Positions 1 through 7,139 of a DNA stretch of 16,807 bases are shown piece by piece. Below the pieces are notes generated by a model. That model worked only from the letters and a program-made list of their open reading frames with translations, was not told the DNA's origin and ran no database searches. The first letter of the stretch is position 1; each line of letters starts with the position of its first letter. Source of the DNA: an uncultured Verrucomicrobiota bacterium (GTDB lineage Bacteria; Verrucomicrobiota; Kiritimatiellia; RFP12; UBA1067); contig CALZAJ010000013.1 of assembly GCA_945613785.1 (NCBI GenBank), forward strand, positions 1-16,807, in the 5' to 3' direction. A program made the translations under genes and the position numbers.

Positions 1-55
1 CACGCGGGCTTGGACGGAAACGCGATTTTGAGATTTTCAAGTGGCAAACTCGGGA
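1..55. repeat. Intergenic ~55-base repeat, copy 1 (cut by window edge)
   Basis: This stretch matches 7959-8013 at 47 of 55 positions without gaps. It opens with the 3' arm of a hairpin (GCGGGCTTGG) whose 5' arm would lie before the window. The most conserved part is the last 25 bases, ending in GGCAAACTCGGGA. In this copy a TATAAT box follows 14 bases later and drives the sugar epimerase gene. The function is unknown; a promoter-associated regulatory element or a dispersed intergenic repeat are both possible. Confidence 0.7.
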
Positions 56-66
56 GTTCCCGCTTG

Positions 67-75
67 TGCTATAAT
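67..75 (+). promoter_or_regulatory. Extended -10 promoter of the epimerase gene
   Basis: TGCTATAAT is a perfect -10 hexamer (70-75) with the extended TG motif. No convincing -35 hexamer lies 16-18 bases upstream. The expected transcript start is near 82, leaving a leader of about 25 bases with AGGGAA (96-101) ahead of the ATG at 107. This rules out the in-frame GTG at 41 as the start, because it lies upstream of the promoter. Confidence 0.7.
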
Positions 76-106
76 CTTGGGAAAAGGAAACCAACAGGGA
101 ATTCAC

Positions 107-1276
107 ATGAAGAGCGCCTACTGGCAGAAGTGGAACAAGACCTATCGCGATGAACTGCTGACGAACGTGATGCCGTTCTGGATCAAGAACGGCTGGGATC
201 GCAAGAATGGCGGTGTGTACACCTGCCTCGATCGTGACGGGTCGCTCATGGACTCCACCAAGTCCGTCTGGTTCCAGGGCCGTTTCGGCTGGATGACGGC
301 CTATGCCTACAATCACGTCAGGAAGGATGCCAAATGGCTCGCCGCGTCGAAGAGCTGCTGTGAGTTCCTCGAGCGGCACTGCTTCGACAAGGACGGTCGC
401 GCCTTCTTCGAGGTGACGGCCGAGGGCGTCGGTCTGCGTAAGCGTCGTTACGTCTTCTCCGAATGCTTCGCCGCGATCGCCTATGCCGAATATTCGCTGG
501 CTTCCGCTGACGGGGTCTGGGCGAAGAAGGCGGTCGAGCTCTTCAAGCGCATCCGCAAGTTCGTCGCCAATCCGAAGAAGTGGATGCCGTCGAAGTACGA
601 GCCGACGGTGGAGGCGCAGGGCCATTCGCTGACGATGATCCTCATCAATGTCGCGAACGTGCTCAAGCAGGTCTCGGATGATCCCGTCCTGGACCGCCAG
701 ATCACTGAATCGGTTGAGATGCTGGTGAAGTACTTCATCCATCCCGAGTTCAAGGCGCTTCTCGAGACGGTCGGACCGAACGGCGAGTTCATCGATACGC
801 TCGCGGGCCGCACGATCAATCCCGGCCACTGCATCGAGACGAGCTGGTTTCTTCTCGACGTCGCCCTTGACCGTAAGGATGAGGCGCTGAAGGAGATCGC
901 GCTCAAGATCCTCGACTGGTCGTGGGACTGGGGATGGGACAAGAAGTACGGTGGCATCATCTCCTTCTGTGACTGTCGTAACCTGCCGCCGCAATGCTAC
1001 GAACAGGACATGAAGTTCTGGTGGCCGCAGTGCGAGGCGGTCATTGCCGCGGCCTATGCCTACAAGGTCACGGGTGACAAGAAGTATGAGAAGATGCACA
1101 AGCTGGCCGGCGAATGGGCCTGGAAGCATCTGAAGGACAAGAAGTTTCCCGAGTGGTACGGTTATCTGCATCGCGACGGAACCGTCGCCCAGCCCGCGAA
1201 AGGCAACATCTTCAAGGGTCCGTTCCACCTTCCGCGTATGCTGGTGAAGGCCTGGGAGCTGACCAAGGACCTGTAG
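107..1276 (+). CDS. AGE family epimerase/isomerase (N-acylglucosamine 2-epimerase-like)
   Basis: This 389-residue protein has the normal length of the AGE family, cytosolic alpha6/alpha6-barrel enzymes that epimerise or isomerise sugars such as N-acetylglucosamine/N-acetylmannosamine, cellobiose or mannose. Family landmarks are visible in order: SVWFQGRFGW (53-62), FSECFAAIAYAEY (117-129), EAQGHSL (169-175), NPGHCIETSW (238-247), WWPQCEAV (305-312) and GPFHLPRML (371-379). H241 and H374 correspond to the two catalytic histidines of the family, and R59 to the conserved arginine. The start at 107 is chosen for its Shine-Dalgarno site (AGGGAA, 5-base spacer) and position downstream of the -10 box. 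No sugar-uptake or sialic-acid genes are nearby, so the substrate cannot be assigned. The gene appears to stand alone under its own promoter. Confidence 0.88.
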   Translation: MKSAYWQKWNKTYRDELLTNVMPFWIKNGWDRKNGGVYTCLDRDGSLMDSTKSVWFQGRFGWMTAYAYNHVRKDAKWLAASKSCCEFLERHCFDKDGRAFFEVTAEGVGLRKRRYVFSECFAAIAYAEYSLASADGVWAKKAVELFKRIRKFVANPKKWMPSKYEPTVEAQGHSLTMILINVANVLKQVSDDPVLDRQITESVEMLVKYFIHPEFKALLETVGPNGEFIDTLAGRTINPGHCIETSWFLLDVALDRKDEALKEIALKILDWSWDWGWDKKYGGIISFCDCRNLPPQCYEQDMKFWWPQCEAVIAAAYAYKVTGDKKYEKMHKLAGEWAWKHLKDKKFPEWYGYLHRDGTVAQPAKGNIFKGPFHLPRMLVKAWELTKDL

Positions 1277-1315
1277 CGGAAAATCGGAGAGCGGTGCTCC
1301 TTTAGTAGTCGAGGT

Positions 1316-2140
1316 ATGGCAGAGGACTTCACCTGGAACGATCGATATGCCGGTGATGCGGCCTGGACCGAGTGGTTTGAAATCTGCTCGGTTGGCGGGT
1401 GTTCGCCCGAGAATGCGGCCCGGCTGCGTCCCCAGGTCGAGTCCGCCATGTACGCGCAACTTTCGCGCGCGGGCTTCACGCGCGACGATGTCGGCGATGA
1501 AGACCCCGTCGCCTTCTTCGATGCCTATTTCAAGCTCAAAGGTGCGCGCGACACCAAGAAGCCCTTGAAGTCCTATTTTGCCTATCGCATCAAGGTCGAG
1601 GGTATTAAGTTGGTGAATTTTGTCTGCGGGACGCTGTTTGGCTCGGGTTCTGGCCGCATCCGCGACATTGTGACCGATTGGATTTCGGCCTGCAAGGGCT
1701 GGAAACCACGGACGGTGACGAGTGCGGACGGCAGTCGGCATCTGGCCTGGGAGAATGCAGGGGGTGAGAATCTGGCCGCGGTCGAACAGGCGGATTTCGA
1801 TGATCCGGCCGCTTTTCTGGATGAAGCGCCTATCCGACAGGAAATCTGCCGTGTGCTCCTAAAAATCGCAGATAAAATAAAAGTGGAAAAATCGAAGGTG
1901 GCGCTCCTTTTATATGCGACGGCCATGGATGTGTCCATTACCGAGCCTGTGGTTCTAGAAGGGCTCGGCAGCGGAAAGTCCAGGGCTTATGCGATCAGGG
2001 ACAAGGCCATGCAGGAATTGGAAAGAGAATTGAATCGTATCGAAGGGGCGGAGGATCCGCTCTTCGGTCGTCTTTTGCTCGAAACCTGCGAGAAGGGGCT
2101 GGCGGATGACATGCGCGCGAAGCTGGGAGGTGTGATGTGA
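1316..2140 (+). CDS. Hypothetical protein, possible divergent sigma-factor-like DNA-binding protein
   Basis: A 274-residue soluble protein with no firm family assignment. The middle (about 85-120: KSYFAYRIKVEGIKLVNFV) reads like an amphipathic region such as sigma region 2. Residues about 200-240 (ALLLYATAMD...GLGSGKSRAYAIRDKAMQELERELNRIE) look like a helix-turn-helix followed by a charged helix, as in sigma region 4. This is inference from pattern only; no canonical sigma motif is complete. The start at 1316 has only GAGG one base before the ATG, so initiation looks weak, and no -10 box is visible in the 39 bases after the epimerase gene. The gene overlaps the next by four bases (GTGA) and is probably translationally coupled to it. 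A sigma/anti-sigma pair is the leading guess; a generic regulator is equally possible. Confidence 0.6.
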   Translation: MAEDFTWNDRYAGDAAWTEWFEICSVGGCSPENAARLRPQVESAMYAQLSRAGFTRDDVGDEDPVAFFDAYFKLKGARDTKKPLKSYFAYRIKVEGIKLVNFVCGTLFGSGSGRIRDIVTDWISACKGWKPRTVTSADGSRHLAWENAGGENLAAVEQADFDDPAAFLDEAPIRQEICRVLLKIADKIKVEKSKVALLLYATAMDVSITEPVVLEGLGSGKSRAYAIRDKAMQELERELNRIEGAEDPLFGRLLLETCEKGLADDMRAKLGGVM

Positions 2141-3510
2141 ACGACCTCTTTCTGAACGAATGGCGCGTTTATCGTGCGGGCCTGAAGCGTCCGGTCTTCG
2201 CCGGTGAGGCGCCGCGGGGCGAGGCCGAGTTCGATGCGGGCGTCAAGGCCGGCCAGGTCCGTATTTTCGCCGATACAAATCGTCCGTTTGTCGCGTTGAT
2301 TCTGGAAGACAACGGCTTGCTTGGTCGTCGGCTTGTCCCGGTGTCTCCGTTCTCGGCTCCTGCCTCTGCGCGTGAGACCCAGGTTGGCGCGCGAGTATTC
2401 CAGTGCTGGAACGCCTGTCAGGGTTCGCGTCAGTTCACCGACCGCAGCTGGCTGGTGGACGCGCTTTCTGACGCCGATCTTGAGGTTGTCCGTCGGGCCG
2501 TCGCGGCGGCGCATCCCGGTCGCGTGCTGGCTGGCGATGGCGTGCAGGCCCGCTACGAACGGGAGTTCCTGGTTGCGGGCGGCAATTTCATTCCGTTCGT
2601 GCGCAAGCGTCAGGAGCAGCGGTTTGTCTTCTCGCGTTGGCTGTACAGCGGCTGGGGCGTGGCGGCGTCGATCGCCGTCTTCTTCGGGGCTTTCGTCGTG
2701 CTCAGCGCGAGTGAGCGTGATGCGGCGGGGCGTCACTGCTGGAAGAATCCCTTTACTTTCACTTATCAGGCTTCCGTTGAGTCTGTGCCGCCGATGGACG
2801 GCTCGTGGGAGACGGTCGAGCTCATTGAGGCGGATTCTGTTCAGGACGAAGGCTCGGCGATTGCCGAAGCCGTGCGTCCGCAGTTCATGGTTCCGGGCTT
2901 TCCGCGTCCCTATCGGGATGACGGGGTGAGGCGTCAAGGCGTGTTGACGCCCCATGAGCGGTCCGTCCGTACGCCCGCGATCGGCCTGGATGAGGGGTTT
3001 GTCTCGCCGGCTGCGAATCCGACGGATTATCTGGTTGCCTCCATCCGTCCTGAGGCCGTCCGTGCCGCGGAGTTCACCTATGCGTCCGCGAGTTTGCCGA
3101 CGGTCCAGGCGGCGGGCGAGGTCCGTTGTCTGGTGACGGAATGTCCGTGGAACTCGAGCCGACGCCTTTTGAACGTCATGGCGAAGGACGCGAAGGGTCT
3201 GCGGATTGAGGTTCGCTTCAACCGCCAGGTCTTCGGCTATCGCCTCCTGTCGGAGGTGCCGGGCGAATCGGTCAACGCCTTCTACGAGATTGTGCCGCAA
3301 CCGCTTTCGGCCTTTGTGCCGGCGGAGGCGATTGAGGTGACGACCTCTTGGCGTGATGCTGCGGGTGAGCAGTCTCGTGTCGAGCGGATCAACCTGGCCG
3401 AACCGCGCGATCTGCGGGGTCTGCCGGAGCTTCCGCGTCGTTCGCCGGATGCCACCGGCGCCAGCGCGTCTGACGACGTGAAGATCGACGTCAATTTCCC
3501 GACGCGTTGA
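2137..3510 (+). CDS. Single-pass membrane protein, possible anti-sigma-like partner
   Basis: A 457-residue protein starting at GTG 2137, which overlaps the preceding stop codon and has GGGAGG (2125-2130) six bases upstream. The N-terminal ~165 residues are soluble, with compact motifs such as FADTNRPFVALILEDNG (44-60), PVSPFSAPASA (68-78) and RSWLVDAL (103-110). One clear membrane helix follows at about 168-190 (GWGVAASIAVFFGAFVVL), then a ~265-residue C-terminal part predicted to lie across the membrane, with a proline-rich end. No signal peptide precedes the helix, so the orientation is probably N-in/C-out. The tight coupling to a putative regulator and this topology resemble membrane anti-sigma factors, but there is no zinc-binding HxxxCxxC motif. 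I do not recognise a named family. Confidence 0.65.
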   Translation: MNDLFLNEWRVYRAGLKRPVFAGEAPRGEAEFDAGVKAGQVRIFADTNRPFVALILEDNGLLGRRLVPVSPFSAPASARETQVGARVFQCWNACQGSRQFTDRSWLVDALSDADLEVVRRAVAAAHPGRVLAGDGVQARYEREFLVAGGNFIPFVRKRQEQRFVFSRWLYSGWGVAASIAVFFGAFVVLSASERDAAGRHCWKNPFTFTYQASVESVPPMDGSWETVELIEADSVQDEGSAIAEAVRPQFMVPGFPRPYRDDGVRRQGVLTPHERSVRTPAIGLDEGFVSPAANPTDYLVASIRPEAVRAAEFTYASASLPTVQAAGEVRCLVTECPWNSSRRLLNVMAKDAKGLRIEVRFNRQVFGYRLLSEVPGESVNAFYEIVPQPLSAFVPAEAIEVTTSWRDAAGEQSRVERINLAEPRDLRGLPELPRRSPDATGASASDDVKIDVNFPTR

Positions 3511-3522
3511 TTTTGGTATAAT
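3511..3522 (+). promoter_or_regulatory. Promoter of aroKB (TTTTGGTATAAT)
   Basis: A perfect -10 hexamer TATAAT (3517-3522) is preceded by TTTTGG and begins immediately after the upstream stop codon. No -35 hexamer is evident. The 13-mer ATTTTGGTATAAT at 3510-3522 recurs exactly at 6073-6085. Only ten bases separate the -10 box from the ATG at 3533. Confidence 0.75.
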
Positions 3523-3532
3523 TTCAACACTT

Positions 3533-4978
3533 ATGGCAAAGAAGGTGTTCCTTTATGGTGCGCCAGCGTCCGGCAAGTCGACGCTCGGCAAGAAATTGGC
3601 TGCGCGTCTGGGAGCGGCGTTCGTCGACCTTGATGCGGAGATTGTCGCTCGTCAGGGGCGTCCGATTCCCGAGATCTTCGCCAAGGACGGCGAACCCGTC
3701 TTTCGCGATATCGAGTCTCAGACGCTGGCCGCGGTGATTGACGAGACCAAGACGGACACGATTATTTCGCTCGGCGGCGGCACGCTGTTGCGCGAATCGA
3801 ACCGTCAGCTCGCCGAGGCCGCGGGTACGGTCTTTTGTCTCGAGACGCCGGATGAGAAGGAATTGGCCCGCCGCATCGGCTCCGAGGCGGGAAGTCGTCC
3901 GCTTGGCAACAAGGCCAAGGAGCGTGCGCCGCACTACAATTCTTTTCCGAATCGTATCGCCAACTCGTTCGAGGCGGCGGACGAGTCGCTGGTGGTCATC
4001 TCGACCGGACTCGCTCCTGTCCTGCTGGAAGGGATTCCCCTTGTCGCGGACGGAAACGTTGCATCCCTCTATTGCCAGGCGGGCAATCAGACGATCAGAC
4101 AGACGCCTCTTGCCGTCATTCCTTCGGGCGAGGAGCACAAGACGCCGGAGACGGTAATCGGTCTTTGGCACGCGTTTGCCGCGGCCGGTCTTGGCCGCAA
4201 GGATATGGTGGCGGCGCTCGGCGGCGGCGTGACGGGCGATCTCACCGGTTTTGCCGCGGCAACCTGGATGCGTGGCATCGACTGGATTAACTTCCCGACG
4301 ACGCTTCTCTCCATGGTGGACGCGTCGACCGGCGGCAAGACGGGCTGCGATCTGCCCGAGGGCAAGAACCTCGCGGGCGCCTTCCATGCGCCGAAGCTGG
4401 TGGTCATCGATACGACGTTCCTCAAGACGTTGCCGCCGGAGATTTTGGCCGACGGACGCGCCGAGATGATCAAGCACGAGGCTATCGGGGGGGGGAGCAA
4501 ATGGAGAATAGCGAATGGAGACTGTGGAATGGCGGATGGCATTCCCTCTGCCCGGGAGATTGCCGAGAACCTGATGGTGAAGGTTGGCATCGTCCGTGAG
4601 GATCCGTATGAGAAGCTCGGACGCCGCCTGCTGCTCAACTGCGGCCACACGATCGGCCATGCCGTCGAAAAGCTTTCCGACTATGAGATTTCACATGGCT
4701 CGGCCGTGGCGATCGGCTGCGTCGCCGAGGCGCGCCTGGCCGTCCGTTTCGGTCTTGCTCCCGAGTCCTGGCCGACAGAATTCGCCGCGCGCTTCCAGGC
4801 CGCGGGACTTCCGACGGAGATTCCTGCGGGAATGACCGAGGCCGATCTTGTCCCTGTCATGATGGGCGACAAGAAGAAGGCCAAGGGTGGCATCGTCACG
4901 TTCGCGCTTCCGTGTGGCTGGGGCGATGTCCGCGGCGTTCCCGTGAATCTTGCGAACGGCAAGCTGGAGAGGGTCTGA
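3533..4978 (+). CDS. aroKB: Bifunctional shikimate kinase / 3-dehydroquinate synthase
   Basis: This 481-residue fusion carries two shikimate-pathway enzymes in the cytosol: phosphorylation of shikimate, and cyclisation of DAHP to 3-dehydroquinate. The kinase half (1-165) shows the P-loop GAPASGKST (9-17), VDLDAEI (31-37), the GEPVFRDIE segment (53-61), GGGT (81-84) and a lid region RPLGNKAKERAPHY (122-135). The synthase half (about 170-481) shows PSGEEHKT (197-204), GGGVTGDLTGFAAAT (230-244), GGKTG (267-271), AEMIKH (310-315), NCGHTIGH (369-376) and SHGSAV (387-392). E311, H372 and H388 match the zinc ligands, and K314 and N369 match active-site residues. Fused AroKB proteins of similar size are known in Thermotoga. 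Residues 319-336 are aberrant: a nine-G run followed by three 14-base tandem units replaces the usual variable region. The ATG has no Shine-Dalgarno site. aroA follows after three bases. Confidence 0.92.
   Translation: MAKKVFLYGAPASGKSTLGKKLAARLGAAFVDLDAEIVARQGRPIPEIFAKDGEPVFRDIESQTLAAVIDETKTDTIISLGGGTLLRESNRQLAEAAGTVFCLETPDEKELARRIGSEAGSRPLGNKAKERAPHYNSFPNRIANSFEAADESLVVISTGLAPVLLEGIPLVADGNVASLYCQAGNQTIRQTPLAVIPSGEEHKTPETVIGLWHAFAAAGLGRKDMVAALGGGVTGDLTGFAAATWMRGIDWINFPTTLLSMVDASTGGKTGCDLPEGKNLAGAFHAPKLVVIDTTFLKTLPPEILADGRAEMIKHEAIGGGSKWRIANGDCGMADGIPSAREIAENLMVKVGIVREDPYEKLGRRLLLNCGHTIGHAVEKLSDYEISHGSAVAIGCVAEARLAVRFGLAPESWPTEFAARFQAAGLPTEIPAGMTEADLVPVMMGDKKKAKGGIVTFALPCGWGDVRGVPVNLANGKLERV
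4487..4541 (+). repeat. G9 tract plus three 14-base tandem units inside aroKB
   Basis: Nine consecutive G bases (4487-4495) are followed by AATGGAGAATAGCG (4500-4513), AATGGAGACTGTGG (4514-4527) and AATGGCGGATGGCA (4528-4541). The units share the AATGG start and total 42 bases, so the frame is kept. The encoded residues (about 319-336) read GGSKWRIANGDCGMADGI, unlike dehydroquinate synthases at this position. The nine-G run is a plausible slippage site. Confidence 0.75.
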
Positions 4979-4981
4979 GCG

Positions 4982-6073
4982 ATGGGTACGATCGTCACGC
5001 CCGGATTGCGCAAGGGCTCGGTCACGCCGCCAGCGTCGAAGTCGCATCTCCACCGTCTGCTGATCGCCGATTTCCTGGCTGGCGACCGTAGCCGTCTCGG
5101 GGATGATCCGGCGGACTCGCAGGATATCATTGCCACCAAGCGCTGTCTGAAGGCGTTGGATACGGATGCGACGGACGTGGTTCTCGACTGCGGCGAAAGC
5201 GGCTCGACGTTGCGCTTCATGGCGCCCGTCGCTGCGGCGCTGGGCAAGAAAGCGACCTTCAAGAAGGCGGGACGTCTGGCGGACCGTCCGATGATCGAGT
5301 ATCCTGAGCTGAAGAGCGGACTCCACGAGCTGGAGGGCAATGTCTCTTCCCAGTTCGTGACGGGGCTTCTCTTCGCGCTGCCAATCGTCGCGGGCGATTC
5401 GCAGATTCGTTTCCTCTCGCCGCTCGCGTCGCGCGGTTATGTGGACATGTCGCTTGACGTGATCCGCGGCGCCGGCATCACGGTTCATGAGGTTGAGAAC
5501 GGGTTCGACATCCCGGGTGGACAGACCTATCGTTCGCAGGCATCGATTCCGCCGGAAGGGGACTGGTCGGGGGCTGCGTTCTGGTATGCGGCCAACGCCA
5601 TCGGCAACCAGATCGAGGTCAACGGCATGAGTCCGACCTCGCAGCAGCCCGATCGTCAGATTCTCGCTGCGCTTGAACAAATCGCACAACCGGGCGAGCT
5701 CAATGTCAACGAGTTCCCGGACAGCTTCCCGATTCTGACGGTCGTTGCGGCCTGCACGCCAGGCGTCACGGTGTTTACGGGCATTCGTCGTCTGCGCATC
5801 AAGGAGTCCGATCGTGTCGCTGCGATGGCGGATGTTCTGACGAAATTCGGTGTAAAAACAACGGCTGACGAAGAAAAGTTCACGGTTTTCGGAACAGATA
5901 AGCCGCTCAAGGCGAATGCGTTTACGAGCTTTGGAGACCATCGAATCGCGATGTCCATTGCCATTGCTGCGACGCGCGCGGAGGGTCCGGTTGAGATCGA
6001 CAATGCCGCGTGCGCGGCAAAATCCTACCCGAGGTTCTTCGAAGAATTCAAACAGTTGAGCCATCTCCCTTAA
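4982..6073 (+). CDS. aroA: 3-phosphoshikimate 1-carboxyvinyltransferase (EPSP synthase), short form
   Basis: EPSP synthase joins phosphoenolpyruvate to shikimate 3-phosphate, the sixth step of the shikimate pathway. Diagnostic motifs are present: PASKSHLHR (17-25), DCGESGSTLRF (69-79), GRLADRP (97-103), NVSSQF (120-125), SRGYVDMSLDV (150-160), FPDSFPIL (245-252), IKESDRV (273-279), GDHRIAMS (318-325) and AAKSYPRFFEE (345-355). All substrate-binding residues I can map (K20, S21, R25, R102, S122, S123, Q124, R279, R321, K347) are there. At 363 residues it is about 60 shorter than E. coli AroA (427). Most of the difference is two gaps in the upper domain, between residues 60 and 67 and around 104-109. 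The start is supported by GGAGAGGG (4966-4973) with an eight-base spacer. The gene is cotranscribed with aroKB. Confidence 0.9.
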   Translation: MGTIVTPGLRKGSVTPPASKSHLHRLLIADFLAGDRSRLGDDPADSQDIIATKRCLKALDTDATDVVLDCGESGSTLRFMAPVAAALGKKATFKKAGRLADRPMIEYPELKSGLHELEGNVSSQFVTGLLFALPIVAGDSQIRFLSPLASRGYVDMSLDVIRGAGITVHEVENGFDIPGGQTYRSQASIPPEGDWSGAAFWYAANAIGNQIEVNGMSPTSQQPDRQILAALEQIAQPGELNVNEFPDSFPILTVVAACTPGVTVFTGIRRLRIKESDRVAAMADVLTKFGVKTTADEEKFTVFGTDKPLKANAFTSFGDHRIAMSIAIAATRAEGPVEIDNAACAAKSYPRFFEEFKQLSHLP

Positions 6074-6085
6074 TTTTGGTATAAT
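6074..6085 (+). promoter_or_regulatory. Promoter of fabH (TTTTGGTATAAT)
   Basis: Perfect -10 hexamer at 6080-6085 with the same TTTTGG prefix as the aroKB promoter; it begins one base after the aroA stop codon. No -35 box is apparent. The expected start is near 6092, giving a leader of about 23 bases that contains AAAGGA (6100-6105). Confidence 0.75.
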
Positions 6086-6114
6086 ATCTCACTCTGTTGA
6101 AAGGATTGTGATTT

Positions 6115-7122
6115 ATGCTTAGGGTGAAAGTTGCCGGCACGGGAGCGTATCTGCCGGAGAGAATCGTGACGAATGACGAGGTTGCCAAGTGGCTGGATAC
6201 CTCAGACGAGTGGATTTTCTCCCATTCTGGCATTCATGCGCGCCATTGGGCGGCACCGGATGAGTCCTCCTCTACGCTTGGAACGAAGGCGGCGCAGCAG
6301 GCCCTCGAGGCCGCGGGTGCGAAGCCCGAAGAGATTGGCATGATCTTTTGCGCGACTTCGTCGCCCGACTACAGCACCTTCCCGGCGACGGGCAGCCTCA
6401 TCCAGTCCGCGCTCGGTTGCAACAATGCCGGCGCCTTCGATCTTTCCGCGGCGTGCTCCGGTTTCATCTATGCGTTGGAGCTGGGCCGTTGCTGGGTGAT
6501 GGCGCATCCCGGCCAGAAGGCCCTGATCGTCGGCTGCGAGGTCATGACGCGTACGGTCGATTGGAATGACCGCACGGTTTCGATTCTTTTCGGCGATGGC
6601 GCGGGTGCGGTGGTGCTTGAGGCGGCCGAGGCTCCCGAGGGCGTGCAACCCTACTACTCGCTTCATGGTTCCGACGGCACGGGTTGGCAGGCGATCGTCC
6701 GCGAGGGCGGTTCGCGCGTCGAGCCCCCGAAGGTTCCGGTCGGCGAAGTCGCGATGCAGCCGGTTGGTTTCATGAAGATGAACGGCCGCACGGTCTTCAA
6801 TTTCGCGGTCAAGAAGCTCGACGAGATCATCAAGACGCTGTGCGAGCAGGCGGGTCTGAAGCCCGAGGATCTGACGCGCGTCTATGCGCACCAGGCGAAC
6901 GCCCGCATTCTCGAGGCCGTTGCCAAGCGCGCGGGTCTTCCGATCGAGAAGTTCTTCATGTCCATCGCCGAGACGGGCAACATGTCCACGGCGTCCGTTC
7001 CTTTCATCCTCGACAAGGCGGTCCGCGCCGGCGAGCTGAAGGACGGTGACCTGATTGCGCTTTCCGCCTTTGGCGCCGGCCTTTCGTGGGGTGGTGCGTT
7101 GACGGCGTGGCCTTGGCTCTAA
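6115..7122 (+). CDS. fabH: Beta-ketoacyl-ACP synthase III
   Basis: FabH condenses acetyl-CoA (or another acyl-CoA) with malonyl-ACP to start type II fatty-acid synthesis in the cytosol. The 335-residue length is normal. The thiolase-fold catalytic triad is visible: C114 in FDLSAACSGFIYAL (108-121), H259 in YAHQANARI (257-265) and N289 in TGNMSTASVPFIL (287-299). GAGLSWGGALT (320-330) near the C-terminus is the glycine-rich family ending. The N-terminal IVTNDEVAKWLDTSDEWI (17-34) is typical of FabH, separating it from chalcone-synthase-like relatives. The start has AAAGGA nine bases upstream and a promoter directly before it. The HD-domain gene follows after 17 bases and probably shares the transcript. 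Confidence 0.94.
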   Translation: MLRVKVAGTGAYLPERIVTNDEVAKWLDTSDEWIFSHSGIHARHWAAPDESSSTLGTKAAQQALEAAGAKPEEIGMIFCATSSPDYSTFPATGSLIQSALGCNNAGAFDLSAACSGFIYALELGRCWVMAHPGQKALIVGCEVMTRTVDWNDRTVSILFGDGAGAVVLEAAEAPEGVQPYYSLHGSDGTGWQAIVREGGSRVEPPKVPVGEVAMQPVGFMKMNGRTVFNFAVKKLDEIIKTLCEQAGLKPEDLTRVYAHQANARILEAVAKRAGLPIEKFFMSIAETGNMSTASVPFILDKAVRAGELKDGDLIALSAFGAGLSWGGALTAWPWL

Positions 7123-7139
7123 TTCCGCGGAGTCGTCTT

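Noticed and set aside
41..106. In-frame GTG at 41 as an earlier start for the epimerase
   Set aside because: It lies upstream of the TATAAT box at 70-75 and inside the intergenic repeat; the residues before position 107 do not resemble the family, and AGGGAA supports 107.
1277..1315. Terminator between the epimerase and the next gene
   Set aside because: GGAG/CTCC could form a four-base stem followed by TTTA, but it is too weak to call.
1987..3300. Long antisense open frame (437 codons) opposite the membrane protein gene
   Set aside because: Arginine- and histidine-rich composition without motifs, no start signals; a shadow of a GC-rich gene.
4487..4495. Frameshift in aroKB caused by the nine-G run
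   Set aside because: The frame stays open and the zinc-ligand motifs after the run (NCGHTIGH, SHGSAV) are in the same frame, so the gene as given is intact.
4691..6064. Long antisense open frame opposite aroA
   Set aside because: The sense strand encodes a clear EPSP synthase; the antisense product is low-information and arginine-rich.
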